64,000 nucleotides of DNA from positions 124,001 through 188,000 of the forward strand of contig NZ_AUBW01000008.1 of assembly GCF_000429445.1 (NCBI RefSeq). Direction: 5' to 3'. The DNA is from Algoriphagus terrigena DSM 22685. GTDB taxonomy: Bacteria; Bacteroidota; Bacteroidia; Cytophagales; Cyclobacteriaceae. Every line of letters begins with the position of its first letter. Position 1 is the first letter of the stretch. The notes beneath the pieces are model-generated. The model saw only the letters and a program-made list of their open reading frames with translations, was not told the DNA's origin and did not search any database. This document shows positions 1 to 7,585 of this stretch, piece after piece. Both the position numbers and the translations under genes were made by a program.

Positions 1-1
1 G

Positions 2-955
2 GAGAAAGACACATTGATCGGATCGGTGGAAACAACCTATAAAAAAATGAAAGGAATTGTGGATAACTCATCGTATCCGTCCATTTCTGTGGCGATAGAT
101 TTTGAATATGGAGTTCCAACGAATGTGGATAAGTCGGTTCCATTGGTGCTGGAATTCGGTTGGATCTGGCCTGTCGGGATGCAAAGACCACCGGCACCTC
201 CAGGCCCGACGTGGCAAGAACAGGTGCTTTCGAAAGGCTGGGGTTTTGGCGTGATTATCCCGACGAGCTATCAAGCTGACAATGGAGCGGGATTGAGAGC
301 AGGGATTATCGGCATGGTGAATAAGGGCGAACCCAGAAAACTCGACGACTGGGGAACTCTGAAGGCTTGGGCTTGGGGCGCAAGTCGGGCCTTGGATCAC
401 TTAGAAAATGACCCGAAAGTCAATGCTGATAAAGTGACGATCGAGGGCTTGTCCCGCTACGGAAAAGCCGCAATAGTCGCCATGGCTTATGATTCCAGAT
501 TTGCGGTCGGTTTGATTGGCTCGTCTGGCGCGGGAGGGGCGAAAATGCTTCGGAGGGTCTTTGGCGAGCAGGTCGAAAATCTGGCTGCTTCCGGGGAATA
601 TCATTGGTTTGCTCCGAATTTTATCAAATACGCCGGGCGTTTGAATCAGGATGACTTACCAGTAGATGCGCACGAACTGATTGCTTTGTGCGCTCCCAGA
701 CCGATGTTTATCTCTGTCGGATCTCCGACGGAGGAGGGACAGTGGATCGATGGCAAGGGGATGTTCGGGGCAGCGGTTTTTGCCGGGCCAGTGTATGAGT
801 TACTGGGAAGGAAACCTTTGACGACAAGCATGTTCCCTCCGATTCAGACCTTTTTGGATGGCGGAGATTTAGCTTTTCGCCAGCATGAAGGCGGTCACAC
901 CGTCGGGCCGAACTGGCCTTATTTTATTGAATGGGTGAAGAAGTACTTGGAATAA
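2..955 (+). CDS. CE15-like glucuronoyl esterase / alpha-beta hydrolase, 5' truncated by window edge
   Basis: The frame is open from base 2, so the N-terminus lies outside the window; 317 residues remain. It looks like a carbohydrate esterase family 15 enzyme, which cleaves the ester between lignin alcohols and 4-O-methyl-glucuronate on xylan. The nucleophile elbow GLSRYGK (near residue 149) corresponds to the CE15 motif G-C-S-R-x-G-K. It is followed by CAPRPMFISVG and a late HEGGHT segment that should supply the catalytic His. A TTG at 14 is in frame but is not a credible start, since coding sequence continues upstream. It converges on hepT with 8 bases between the stops. The family call is fairly sure; the substrate is inferred. 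A plain acetyl-xylan-esterase-like hydrolase is the alternative. Confidence 0.75.
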   Translation, partial: EKDTLIGSVETTYKKMKGIVDNSSYPSISVAIDFEYGVPTNVDKSVPLVLEFGWIWPVGMQRPPAPPGPTWQEQVLSKGWGFGVIIPTSYQADNGAGLRAGIIGMVNKGEPRKLDDWGTLKAWAWGASRALDHLENDPKVNADKVTIEGLSRYGKAAIVAMAYDSRFAVGLIGSSGAGGAKMLRRVFGEQVENLAASGEYHWFAPNFIKYAGRLNQDDLPVDAHELIALCAPRPMFISVGSPTEEGQWIDGKGMFGAAVFAGPVYELLGRKPLTTSMFPPIQTFLDGGDLAFRQHEGGHTVGPNWPYFIEWVKKYLE

Positions 956-963
956 ATGATTAT

Positions 964-1308
964 TTAGGTCTCTTTTTTTAGAATTTCAATCAAATCCTTT
1001 TCGAGCAGTGGCAAAATAATTTTACAAACTTTCCAAACAGACAATAGATCGATTCCAAAGTAATCATGAACGAGTTTATCCCGCATTCCTGCTATTTTTC
1101 GCCATTCTACAAAAGGATATCTCTCTCGAAAGGTTGGATTAAGCTTTTTTGTAGCTTCTCCAATGATCTGGAGGTTTCGGATAACCGCATCTTGAACCAA
1201 AAAATTAGAATAAAATACCTCTTCACTTTCGATTGTCTCGAGATAGGATTGAATTCTAGAAATGGAGTTTAAGATATGAAGTAGAAAAATTCTAGGTTCT
1301 TTTTCCAT
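964..1308 (-). CDS. hepT: HepT-like ribonuclease toxin (DUF86) of a HepT/MntA pair
   Basis: 114 residues, all-helical HepT/DUF86 family. The catalytic motif R-x4-H-x-Y is intact as RDKLVHDY (R76, H81, Y83). In characterised type VII toxin-antitoxin systems this motif forms the RNase site, and the Tyr is AMPylated by the MntA partner, which silences the toxin. The start ATG shares one base with the mntA stop (TAATG at 1306-1310), so the two are translationally coupled, antitoxin first, as is usual for this system. Toxicity is inferred from the family, not visible here. Confidence 0.85.
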   Translation of the reverse strand: MEKEPRIFLLHILNSISRIQSYLETIESEEVFYSNFLVQDAVIRNLQIIGEATKKLNPTFRERYPFVEWRKIAGMRDKLVHDYFGIDLLSVWKVCKIILPLLEKDLIEILKKET

Positions 1309-1589
1309 TAGAGGAGTGGGATCAAATCTTTTTCCACAAATGCGTCTAATATGGGAGAAAGGGATCTTTTGGTTACCAGATCTACTTTTCGATTTAACAA
1401 ATCTGATAGTTCCTGCTCCAATCCAATCAATTCCAAAAGATTTGGACTTTCTTCAAATTCAACCAACAAATCAATATCACTGCTCTCGGTCTCTTCATTT
1501 CTAGAGTAAGATCCAAAAACTCCCAAACTTCTTAGATTATGGGGGCTAAGTGTATTCAAGATTATTTTTTTTTCCTTTTCCGAAAGCAT
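1308..1589 (-). CDS. mntA: MntA-like minimal nucleotidyltransferase antitoxin
   Basis: 93 residues, a minimal nucleotidyltransferase. It has the family motif G-S-x10-D-x-D as GSYSR (residues 26-30) followed by SSDIDLL (Asp38 and Asp40 as metal ligands). In the known HepT/MntA systems this enzyme transfers AMP from ATP to the tyrosine of HepT. The ATG at 1589 lies just beyond the terminator of the peptidase gene upstream, so its promoter should lie within about 1590-1660. Family membership is clear; the antitoxin role follows from the partner gene. Confidence 0.85.
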   Translation of the reverse strand: MLSEKEKKIILNTLSPHNLRSLGVFGSYSRNEETESSDIDLLVEFEESPNLLELIGLEQELSDLLNRKVDLVTKRSLSPILDAFVEKDLIPLL

Positions 1590-1612
1590 GATTAAAGTTA
1601 ACCAACTATTTT

Positions 1613-1658
1613 AAATAAGCTAAAAAGTCCCGCCGAAGCAGGACTTTTTAGCTTATTT
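1613..1658 (-). terminator. Rho-independent terminator of the M28 peptidase gene
   Basis: A perfect 18-base inverted repeat (arms 1613-1630 and 1641-1658) with a 10-base loop. Read on the minus strand the loop contains C(UUCG)G, the very stable tetraloop. It sits 10 bases past the peptidase stop and before mntA. Confidence 0.85.
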
Positions 1659-1667
1659 AGAGGAAGA

Positions 1668-3212
1668 TTAATCCAATCCACCTTTTCTGTTTGGAGAGCG
1701 CGGAGTCGGCCAAGTGGTTGGCTCACCGGTTCTGAAGTCCAATGGAACTCTCACTTCTCTGGAGACCTGGTTTTCTTCTTCGCAAGCCATGTACACCATA
1801 ATTGCAGTGAGGATCGCGTTGCTTTTCAAGTCATCAAACACGAGTTTATCCATGGTATCGACGTTGGTGTGCCAAGTTTGGGTGCCATAGTCCCAGCTCA
1901 GGGAGCTCAGGTTAAATGCAGGAACGCCAGCCGCTACGAAAGAGGCATAGTCAGATCCGCCTCCACCTGGGTTGCCGGGGAATGAAGTTTCGATGTCTTT
2001 GGTGATTTCTCTAGGCACTTTGTTCATCCATCGACCGAGGTATTCGTAGCTGTCCACGAATCCCTGGCCGGACAGGTTAGCCACTCGGCCGGTGCCATTG
2101 TCTTGGTTGAAAAGAACCTGGATTTTTTCAATCATCTCAGGATGATCTTCCACAAATCCTCGGGAACCGTTCAATCCCTGCTCTTCTGAACCCCAGTGAC
2201 CTACTAGGATCGTACGCTTAGGATTAGGGTAAACTTTCTTTAGGATTCTCATCACTTCCATCATCAGGATGGTTCCGGAGCCGTTATCCGTTGCGCCGGT
2301 GCCGCCATCCCAAGAGTCAAAGTGTGCAGAAAGCATCACGTATTCATCCGGTTTTGTGGAGCCTTTGATCTGAGCGATGGTGTTTTGAGTTGGCTGTACG
2401 CCAGTTTCTTTGGACTGTGCGTCGACGTGGATTTGAGGCTTTTTGCCACTTTCAGCCAATCTGAATAGCATGCCGTAGTCTTCCAAAGAAAGATCGAGGG
2501 TAGGTACTTTTTTGGTGGCTGCGGAGAAAATCTTGTTTGCTCCAAAAGCTCTTGACCAATAAGAAGTGATCACACCGGCTGCTCCTGCATTTTCCAAAGC
2601 CACAGGCAAAGTACTGCGGTTCTTTCCTGTTTTTTGAGTTCTCTCCATCCAGGCTTTGTCCTGCTCTGCACGCTCTTCTTTCATCGCTTCGAAAGAAGAT
2701 TCGGTAGCCCACTTTTCCCAGTTGTAATCAGGACGGCCGGTGATCTGAGGCGATGAGATCATCACATATTTTCCTTTGACAGAAGGAAGCCATTTCTGAA
2801 AAGCTACAGAATCAGCAAATTCAGGCAAAACAACCACTTCGCCGGACACGCCGCCTTTTGGAGACGCAGGGCTCCAGGCCAGTTGAGTTCCTGAAAGGGA
2901 ACGGGTCCAAGGCGCAACCATGTCGATGTGGGTGATTCCTCGCTCCCAGCCTCTCCATTCGCCCCATTTCTCATTGTGGGCTTCGATGCCCCAGGTACCG
3001 TATTGCTTCACCGCCCAGTCGTGGGCTTTTTGCATCTGTGGGGAGCCGACCAATCTCGGGCCGATGCCATCCAGGAGTTCGTGAGCCAACACCTCCAATT
3101 GGGAGTTTTCGTTAGCTTCTTTGATGATGGCGTCGATGACTTCGTTTTGTGCCTGGACTCTGCCAGCCAGCAAAAGCATCAAGCCTAAGCCAAGGGAGTA
3201 AATTTTTTTCAT
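1668..3212 (-). CDS. Secreted M28 family zinc peptidase (carboxypeptidase Q-like)
   Basis: 514 residues with a signal peptide (MKKIYSLGLGLMLLLAGRVQA), so exported. A protease-associated (PA) insert occupies roughly residues 110-260. The M28 catalytic core follows, with the expected two-zinc site: SAHFDSWDGG, ATDNGSGT, GSEEQGLNGS, NQDNGTG and a late WHTNVDT. The family cleaves N-terminal residues or dipeptides, probably here for peptide nutrition. The gene is flanked by its own terminator at 1613-1658 and stands alone. The 157-base stretch upstream (3213-3369) holds no gene or clear promoter that I can see. Confidence 0.9.
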   Translation of the reverse strand: MKKIYSLGLGLMLLLAGRVQAQNEVIDAIIKEANENSQLEVLAHELLDGIGPRLVGSPQMQKAHDWAVKQYGTWGIEAHNEKWGEWRGWERGITHIDMVAPWTRSLSGTQLAWSPASPKGGVSGEVVVLPEFADSVAFQKWLPSVKGKYVMISSPQITGRPDYNWEKWATESSFEAMKEERAEQDKAWMERTQKTGKNRSTLPVALENAGAAGVITSYWSRAFGANKIFSAATKKVPTLDLSLEDYGMLFRLAESGKKPQIHVDAQSKETGVQPTQNTIAQIKGSTKPDEYVMLSAHFDSWDGGTGATDNGSGTILMMEVMRILKKVYPNPKRTILVGHWGSEEQGLNGSRGFVEDHPEMIEKIQVLFNQDNGTGRVANLSGQGFVDSYEYLGRWMNKVPREITKDIETSFPGNPGGGGSDYASFVAAGVPAFNLSSLSWDYGTQTWHTNVDTMDKLVFDDLKSNAILTAIMVYMACEEENQVSREVRVPLDFRTGEPTTWPTPRSPNRKGGLD

Positions 3213-3369
3213 GAGAAGTGATTTTTGATTAAGAGGAGTTTGGAGTATCAGTCACTCACCGTTTTTGGGAATTGAAAAAGACTCTGCCTCCGTCTTTATT
3301 TAGTTGACGGTCTAAAAATATTTGAAAGGGAATCAATTTCCGAACCATTGGTGGAAACGTATTCGATTT

Positions 3370-3945
3370 TCAGATCGATTTCACGACCCGGCAGGGATTG
3401 CCGAAGGCTAGACTATCGTCCGGAATATCCTTGGTGACGACAGATCCCGCCCCGATTGTCACATTATTTCCAATCGTCACTCCAGGCAATATCACGGAAT
3501 TTCCCCCAATCCAGACGTTATCGCCTATGATCACCGGCTTGGTGGAGGTTCGGAATCTGGTCGTTTCGCCGTCCTGGAAGATTCTGTCGGAGGCTTTGAG
3601 CGGATGAATGGCGGTATAAATCTGCACATAGGGAGCAAGGAGGCCGTTTTTCCCAATCCGGATCAGGTTGTCGTCCAGCAGCATGCAGTTGGTGTTGATA
3701 AAGGTATTTTCGCCGATTTCGATATTGATTCCAAAATCGCAGAAGAACGGAGATTCGATCCAGACTCCGGAGTCCACTTTTCGCAAAAGTTGGTGGAGAA
3801 GCTCAGTTCGCTTATCCCGATCGCTGGTGTCAGAGGTGTTGTAAGCCAGGATAAGCGCTCTTGCCCGGTGGTAGATTTCTAAGAGTTCTGGGTCTCGGGT
3901 GTCGTAGGACTCACCGGCGAGCATTTTTTGGAGGTTGGATTTCAT
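3370..3945 (-). CDS. Maltose/galactoside-type O-acetyltransferase (left-handed beta-helix)
   Basis: 191 residues, full length for the maa/lacA/nodL family, which moves acetyl from acetyl-CoA to a sugar 6-hydroxyl. The N-terminal Mac domain begins near KMLAGESYD. The hexapeptide repeats follow: IGENTFINTN, IGDNVWIGGNSVILPG and IGNNVTIGAGSVVTKDIP. The catalytic His is in YTAIHPL and the C-terminal cap ends GNPCRVVK. The ATG overlaps the vapC stop by four bases (ATGA), so it appears to be read as the third gene of the vapBC transcript, which is unusual. The acceptor sugar is unknown. Confidence 0.9.
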   Translation of the reverse strand: MKSNLQKMLAGESYDTRDPELLEIYHRARALILAYNTSDTSDRDKRTELLHQLLRKVDSGVWIESPFFCDFGINIEIGENTFINTNCMLLDDNLIRIGKNGLLAPYVQIYTAIHPLKASDRIFQDGETTRFRTSTKPVIIGDNVWIGGNSVILPGVTIGNNVTIGAGSVVTKDIPDDSLAFGNPCRVVKSI

Positions 3946-4328
3946 TGGATTAGGTCAAACTTTAAAAAGTTTTGCATAAGCCGGAAATTTTTGTCGAAGG
4001 AGAAAAGCGTCAGTTTTTCCTCAATTACTTGCTGTAAAATGATAAGATCCGGTATGCCGACCTTATTGATTCCATTTTTGAGATTTAATACTTGATAGTA
4101 TCTGATTAAATCCCAATCGATATTTAGAGGAAATTTTTCCAGAGAAAATAACCCCTCTACTATTTCAGTTTTTCTTTCTAGCAATAGTTTGGGTACCAAC
4201 TCGCTGAGTATTATGTCGTTGATTGACACTAAATCCTCTTCTAAGTATAGGTTTAGAGAAGTAGATTTGGAAGTCCTAAAGAAGTCAATCCAAACAGAGC
4301 TATCGACTAAAATACGAGCCCTGGTCAC
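3942..4328 (-). CDS. vapC: VapC-like PIN-domain toxin
   Basis: 128 residues, PIN-domain nuclease. The acidic residues that bind Mg are at expected places: Asp9 (VDSSVWIDF), Glu43 (LSELV), Asp94 (GIPDLI) and Asp112 (FSFDKNF). Known VapC proteins cut tRNA or rRNA and are held inactive by VapB. It starts with GTG at 4328, one base after the vapB stop. Its stop overlaps the acetyltransferase start. The target RNA cannot be read from sequence. Confidence 0.85.
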   Translation of the reverse strand: MTRARILVDSSVWIDFFRTSKSTSLNLYLEEDLVSINDIILSELVPKLLLERKTEIVEGLFSLEKFPLNIDWDLIRYYQVLNLKNGINKVGIPDLIILQQVIEEKLTLFSFDKNFRLMQNFLKFDLIQ

Positions 4329-4329
4329 G

Positions 4330-4524
4330 TTATTTTCTATCTCTCAAGACATCCAAATCAAGATCTAAATCAATCGATCCTTTCATGTTGATCAGTCTTT
4401 TACGTTTGGTAATGGCAATTTTTTCTTCGAGAGCTAGTTTGACTGCTTGGCTCTTCGTGGTCGCTCCGGTAATCTTCATTACCTCTTTAAGTAATTCTTC
4501 TGGAATTTCGATAGTAGTTCTCAT
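4330..4524 (-). CDS. vapB: VapB-like antitoxin (type II, ribbon-helix-helix-like)
   Basis: 64 residues. The N-terminus MRTTIEIPEELLKEVMKIT and the segment TKSQAVKLALEEKI match the VapB/DUF2191 type that binds DNA as a ribbon-helix-helix dimer. The acidic C-terminus (SIDLDLDLDVLRDRK) should wrap the VapC active site. First gene of the vapB-vapC-acetyltransferase run. A palindrome 17 bases upstream (4541-4560) is a candidate operator for autoregulation. Confidence 0.85.
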   Translation of the reverse strand: MRTTIEIPEELLKEVMKITGATTKSQAVKLALEEKIAITKRKRLINMKGSIDLDLDLDVLRDRK

Positions 4525-4540
4525 GATTATCTATGCTTCG

Positions 4541-4560
4541 TTGCATCATTTTATATGCAA
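4541..4560. promoter_or_regulatory. Interrupted palindrome, candidate VapBC operator
   Basis: TTGCAT-N8-ATGCAA, perfect six-base arms, upstream of the vapB ATG. VapB/VapC complexes generally bind such inverted repeats to repress their own promoter. No experimental support; the inference is from position and symmetry. Confidence 0.5.
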
Positions 4561-4718
4561 GTTAACGTTTTCAACTGAATTGATGTTTTCTGACCACTTA
4601 CAAACTTTCTGATTTTGATCAGGAAAAGCGTATTTCTTCCTCCATTCCTCCCAAACCGGATGGATTTTAATTTCTGATCGAGTTTATTTACATCCCGAGC
4701 AAAACTTAACATTCAAAG

Positions 4719-5606
4719 ATGGCTTCAGCATCAGAAATCATAAACTTTCTCAAAACCCTGGTTGAGAAAAATGCCGAAGAAAAATCAATCTCCTGGCTAA
4801 ATCAAAAAGTGGAGCAAGTGCAAAGTTCAGGTTCGAATTCGGCCTTTTTCCTGGCATTTTCTCAGGCTTCCCGGTTTTTCAAAAAGGACAGTCTGGAGCT
4901 GAGCGAGACGGAAGCAAGGCAGGCGGATTTGCTTGTTGACGGTTTCGAACCTGCCTATTGGAGTGTGCTTCAAGCCGCCAGAACGATCCTGTTATTGAGT
5001 TATCCACAGGAAAAAGAAAAGTGGTTTGCGATCGTGAACCAACTCTTCGAGACGGCTGACATGAACGAACAGCAGGCCTTGTTTGCTGCTTTGCCGGTAT
5101 TGCCTTATCCTGAGGAACTGCTCCCTCGGGCTATTGACGGTTGCCGCACAAATATGACCTTGGTGTTTGATGCGATTGCGCTTAATAATCCTTACCCCGC
5201 CAAATACTTCCCCGAAGCCAACTGGAATCAGCTGGTGCTGAAAGCTGTCTTCATGCAGCGGCCGCTCTATCGGATTCAGAAGTTGGACGAACGCCGAAAT
5301 CTGGCTTTGGCCGACATTGCTTCGGACTTTGCCCACGAACGATGGGCCGCAGGAAGATCCGTCATGCCGGAACTTTGGAGGTTGGTCGTGCCGTTTATCA
5401 ATGACCGCTTCTTGGCAGATTTGAAAAGAGTCATCGAATCCGAAGATGAGATGGCCGTGGAGGCTGGTTTGCTGGCCTTGTATCAGTGTGATTCTGAGAA
5501 AGCAAAGCAGCTTTTCAAATCCCGCTGCGAGGAAGTGATGGCAATCGAGTACGGAGAGATTACCTGGGAAAAAATCGGAATCGGATTTCAGGAGAAAAGG
5601 ACCTGA
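4719..5606 (+). CDS. eboA: EboA family protein
   Basis: 295 residues, first gene of the ebo cluster. EboA has no known catalytic motif. What can be seen is a helical, soluble protein without signal peptide, with a C-terminal segment rich in acidic residues that resembles helical-repeat proteins (EDEMAVEAGLLALYQCDSEKAKQ). Recognition rests on overall resemblance to EboA-domain proteins and on the invariant neighbours EboB-F. In cyanobacteria and pseudomonads the cluster is linked to export or processing of secondary-metabolite precursors. The upstream 194 bases (4525-4718) hold only the vapB regulatory region and no recognised eboA promoter. Confidence 0.8.
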   Translation: MASASEIINFLKTLVEKNAEEKSISWLNQKVEQVQSSGSNSAFFLAFSQASRFFKKDSLELSETEARQADLLVDGFEPAYWSVLQAARTILLLSYPQEKEKWFAIVNQLFETADMNEQQALFAALPVLPYPEELLPRAIDGCRTNMTLVFDAIALNNPYPAKYFPEANWNQLVLKAVFMQRPLYRIQKLDERRNLALADIASDFAHERWAAGRSVMPELWRLVVPFINDRFLADLKRVIESEDEMAVEAGLLALYQCDSEKAKQLFKSRCEEVMAIEYGEITWEKIGIGFQEKRT

Positions 5607-5680
5607 TCTCTGACAGGACAGTCAAGTACGGCACACTCGCATTATTTCTCTTAAATTTGAAGATTCATACTACCTGTAAA

Positions 5681-6592
5681 ATGGAAATGTACATAGACCC
5701 TCATATTCACTTGGTTTCCCGGACGACGGACGACTACGAAGCGATGCGTAAGGCCGGAATCGTGGCGACGATAGAGCCGGCTTTCTGGCTGGGTCAACCC
5801 CGAACCGAAGTCGGATCGTTTAAAGATTACTTCAGCACACTGGTCGGTTGGGAGCGATTCCGGGCCAGCCAGTTTGGGATCGTCCACTATTGTACGATGG
5901 GGCTCAATTCCAAGGAGGCTAACAATGTGGCTCTGGCCGAGCAAGTCATGGAGCTTTTGCCGCTTTATGCAGGGAAAGAAGGAGTGGTCGCCATCGGGGA
6001 GATCGGATACGATGACCAGACGGAAGCAGAAGACAGATTCTACCGACTTCAGCTCGAGCTGGCCAAAGAAGTCAATCTGCCGGTACTTATCCACACCCCG
6101 CATCGTGACAAAAAGAAAGGAACTACCAGATCGATGGATGTAGCCGAAGAGCATGGCATGGATCCAGGTTGGGTCGTTGTCGATCACAACAATGAAGAGA
6201 CGGTGAAGGAAGTTTTGGATCGTGGGTTTTATGCAGGATTTACCATTTATCCACATACCAAGATGGGCTCGGATCGGATGGTTGAGATCGTGAAGCAGTA
6301 CGGGCCAGAGCGAATCATCGTCAATTCCGCGGCGGATTGGGGTATTTCTGATCCTCTGGCAGTACCAAAGACTGCCAACCTCATGCGTAAGATGGGCATT
6401 CCCGAAGAGCATGTCCGCCTGACTACCTATCAAAATGCCCTGACCGTCTTTGGCTTGAGCGGACAGATGAACGAGTCGGATTGGCTCAATGCACCGTCTA
6501 TCGACCAAACCAAAAAACTGGGAGGAAACTCTGTATTGCGTGGAGGACAGGTTCCTAGAGTGGAAGGTCCGGCCGACCGTGTTGAGAACTGA
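5681..6592 (+). CDS. eboB: EboB, TatD-like metal-dependent hydrolase
   Basis: 303 residues from the ATG at 5681; an in-frame TTG at 5657 would add eight non-conserved residues. TIM-barrel TatD/amidohydrolase family with the metal ligands in order: DPHIH near the N-terminus, GEIGYD, LIHTPHRD, VVDHNN and NSAADWG. TatD relatives are Mg-dependent nucleases or phosphoesterases; the EboB substrate is unknown. No signal peptide, so cytoplasmic. It follows eboA by 74 bases, and eboC starts three bases after its stop. The C-terminal 40 residues after FGLSGQ are low in conservation. Confidence 0.85.
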   Translation: MEMYIDPHIHLVSRTTDDYEAMRKAGIVATIEPAFWLGQPRTEVGSFKDYFSTLVGWERFRASQFGIVHYCTMGLNSKEANNVALAEQVMELLPLYAGKEGVVAIGEIGYDDQTEAEDRFYRLQLELAKEVNLPVLIHTPHRDKKKGTTRSMDVAEEHGMDPGWVVVDHNNEETVKEVLDRGFYAGFTIYPHTKMGSDRMVEIVKQYGPERIIVNSAADWGISDPLAVPKTANLMRKMGIPEEHVRLTTYQNALTVFGLSGQMNESDWLNAPSIDQTKKLGGNSVLRGGQVPRVEGPADRVEN

Positions 6593-6595
6593 TAC

Positions 6596-7510
6596 ATGGC
6601 AAGACAAGGCATCTTCCCTTACCTCCAGCTGACCCGACCGGCGAATGTAGTCACAGCGATTGCAGATATTTGGGCGGGTTTTGCCATTGCCGGGGCTTGG
6701 GATTACATGGCGACCGACTACGTCTACGGCGAGGGAGATTTCTGGTTGAATCTGCTGTGCCTTTCATTGAGTACAATCGGATTGTATGCTGGCGGAGTAG
6801 CCTTCAATGACGTAGCTGACGCTGAGTTGGATGCGATTGAGCGACCGGAAAGACCGATTCCAAGTGGCCGGGCCTCTAAGTCCACCGCGACGATCATGTC
6901 ATTGACATTGCTGGTACTTGGTGTGATCGCTGCTGCTCAGGTCAACTGGCTCGCGGCAGGACTCGCTCTGGCGGTTGCTGTTTTGGCGGTGGGTTATGAC
7001 TATTGGGGAAAACATCAACGCATCCTTGGGCCAATCAATATGGGCCTTTGTCGATCGGGAAATCTGCTCTTGGGGATAAGTGTCGCTCCAGAGGTGTTGG
7101 AGAAATTGTGGCCGATTGCCGTGATTCCTTTAATCTATGTGGCAGCCATCACGATGATCAGTCGGGGCGAGGTTCATGGCAAAAACCGAAAAGCTTTGTA
7201 TTTCGGTGGAGCGATGTACGGATCGATCTTCGTCTTCATCTTTGCCATGGCCTATATCCAAGGTCCGAGATATCTGCACGTTTTGCCCTTTTTGGCACTG
7301 CTGGCGTATATGATATTCCCGCCTTTGGCAAAAGCTATTCGGACACAGGAACCCAAATTCATCGGAAAGTCGGTCAAGGCCGCAGTCATTTCGCTGATCA
7401 TCGTCAATGCTTCGATTGCCGCGGCGTTTTCGGGCTGGCCCGTCGGAATCATCGTTTTGCTTCTTCTTCCTATATCCCTTTGGTTGGGCAAGAAATTTGC
7501 CGTAACCTGA
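6596..7510 (+). CDS. eboC: EboC, UbiA-like membrane prenyltransferase homologue
   Basis: 304 residues, about eight or nine transmembrane helices. The UbiA signature is present as FNDVADAELDAIERPERPIP (Asp-rich motif 1, residues about 77-96) with a weaker second motif region around YDYWGKHQRILGP. UbiA enzymes move an isoprenyl diphosphate onto an aromatic acceptor in the membrane. For EboC the reaction is not established, and it may act in making a lipid-like carrier or in export. Start ATG at 6596, tightly joined to eboB. It is the only strongly membrane-bound protein in the cluster. Confidence 0.88.
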   Translation: MARQGIFPYLQLTRPANVVTAIADIWAGFAIAGAWDYMATDYVYGEGDFWLNLLCLSLSTIGLYAGGVAFNDVADAELDAIERPERPIPSGRASKSTATIMSLTLLVLGVIAAAQVNWLAAGLALAVAVLAVGYDYWGKHQRILGPINMGLCRSGNLLLGISVAPEVLEKLWPIAVIPLIYVAAITMISRGEVHGKNRKALYFGGAMYGSIFVFIFAMAYIQGPRYLHVLPFLALLAYMIFPPLAKAIRTQEPKFIGKSVKAAVISLIIVNASIAAAFSGWPVGIIVLLLLPISLWLGKKFAVT

Positions 7511-7585
7511 GGCCGGCATAAACCAATTTCGCCCCAAGATTGTCTTACAGACAGCTATCACCCGAATATCCTATTACGAATTCCA

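Noticed and set aside
3275..3315. Weak inverted repeat behind the acetyltransferase gene
   Set aside because: Only five paired bases and no convincing T tract on the transcribed strand.
5651..6607. 318-codon open frame antisense to eboB
   Set aside because: It mirrors the eboB frame, has no recognisable domain, and eboB itself has clear metal-binding motifs.
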